Below, piece by piece: positions 63,984 to 64,000 of a DNA stretch of 64,000 nucleotides (position 1 is its first letter; the number at the start of each line of letters is the position of its first letter). The notes beneath the pieces were generated by a model, which made no database searches, had not been told where the DNA came from, and saw nothing but the letters and a program-made list of their open reading frames with translations. Source of the stretch: Pseudomonas putida (GTDB taxonomy: Bacteria > Pseudomonadota > Gammaproteobacteria > Pseudomonadales > Pseudomonadaceae). The position numbers and the translations under genes are program-made. Where the stretch lies: positions 5,570,501 through 5,634,500 of the forward strand of contig NZ_CP016634.1 in NCBI RefSeq assembly GCF_002741075.1, in the 5' to 3' direction.

Positions 63984-64000
63984 ATGGAAGACCTCAACTC
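63984..64000 (+). CDS. start of an unidentified gene cut by the window edge
   Basis: An ATG at 63984 opens MEDLN and runs off the window. No Shine-Dalgarno match is strong and five residues cannot name a product. A gene start is plausible from spacing after the antiporter gene. Confidence 0.35.

Overview
The window is chromosomal DNA of a Pseudomonas, most likely of the P. putida group. Gene content and order (algR/argH, cyaA, rnk, cyaY-lptM-lysA-dapF-DUF484-xerC, sutA, glnK-amtB, ubiK-comM, a KefB/C-type antiporter), paired REP palindromes and high-GC codon use all point there. The flanks (1-17740 and 61270-64000) are ordinary core genome.

The core comM (yifB) gene is split by one large Tn7-like transposon, 17741-61269 (43,529 bp). 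Its boundaries can be read to the base: TGT...ACA termini, matching inverted ends that carry repeated TnsB-type sites (two on the left, four on the right), and a 5-bp target duplication GCGGC on both sides. Removing the element and one GCGGC restores a 495-codon comM. At the right end is a transposition operon on the minus strand: tnsA (nuclease), tnsB (DDE transposase), tnsC/tniB (ATPase), tniQ/tnsD-like, and a protein with twelve CxxC motifs. A TnsE-like gene faces it and ends one base from the operon's last stop. comM is the known target of the Tn6022/AbaR family of Acinetobacter; here the cargo is catabolic and protective rather than antibiotic resistance.

Cargo, left to right. (1) 17.8-20.6 kb: small genes, including a tandem pair of related small proteins, an orphan AbrB/MazE-type protein, a GIY-YIG nuclease and a DUF2384-type antitoxin-like protein. 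(2) 20.7-22.9 kb: three overlapping genes of unknown function (a possible TIGR04255-like protein, a WDGYG-motif protein and a Cys-rich small protein). (3) 23.3-29.0 kb: two convergent operons, each with an XRE regulator. One is DUF4031-MazG-uracil-DNA-glycosylase-like. The other is small protein-XRE-ImmA/IrrE metalloprotease-papain-like C1 protease-thymidylate-synthase-like. The ImmA/IrrE protein appears to carry a C-terminal chagasin-like (I42) domain, a fold that inhibits papain-family proteases, and the next gene encodes such a protease. This is the best candidate in the window for an undescribed system, plausibly phage defence. (4) 29.7-37.8 kb: a solvent/antibiotic efflux pump of the srpABC/ttgGHI type with divergent IclR (srpS/ttgV) and TetR (srpR/ttgW) regulators, preceded by an HTH-only LysR protein. 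(5) 37.9-53.2 kb: an acetolactate-synthase-like enzyme and an aromatic meta-cleavage pathway (mhpBCDFE-like, MhpT-like transporter, OprD-type porin, TfdB-like flavin hydroxylase, alcohol dehydrogenase, cupin, COG4313-type outer-membrane protein) with one GntR/FCD regulator. A near-palindromic motif based on CTTGCATGCTAGCATGCAAG lies upstream of each of the three catabolic units, with a weaker copy upstream of the regulator gene, so it is probably the GntR operator.

Taken together, the element couples uptake and ring cleavage of hydroxyaryl (probably hydroxyphenylpropanoid) compounds with solvent efflux and probable defence genes, mobilised by a five-gene Tn7-like machinery plus a TnsE-like protein. 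Limits: all functions are assigned from sequence features by eye; no database search was possible.
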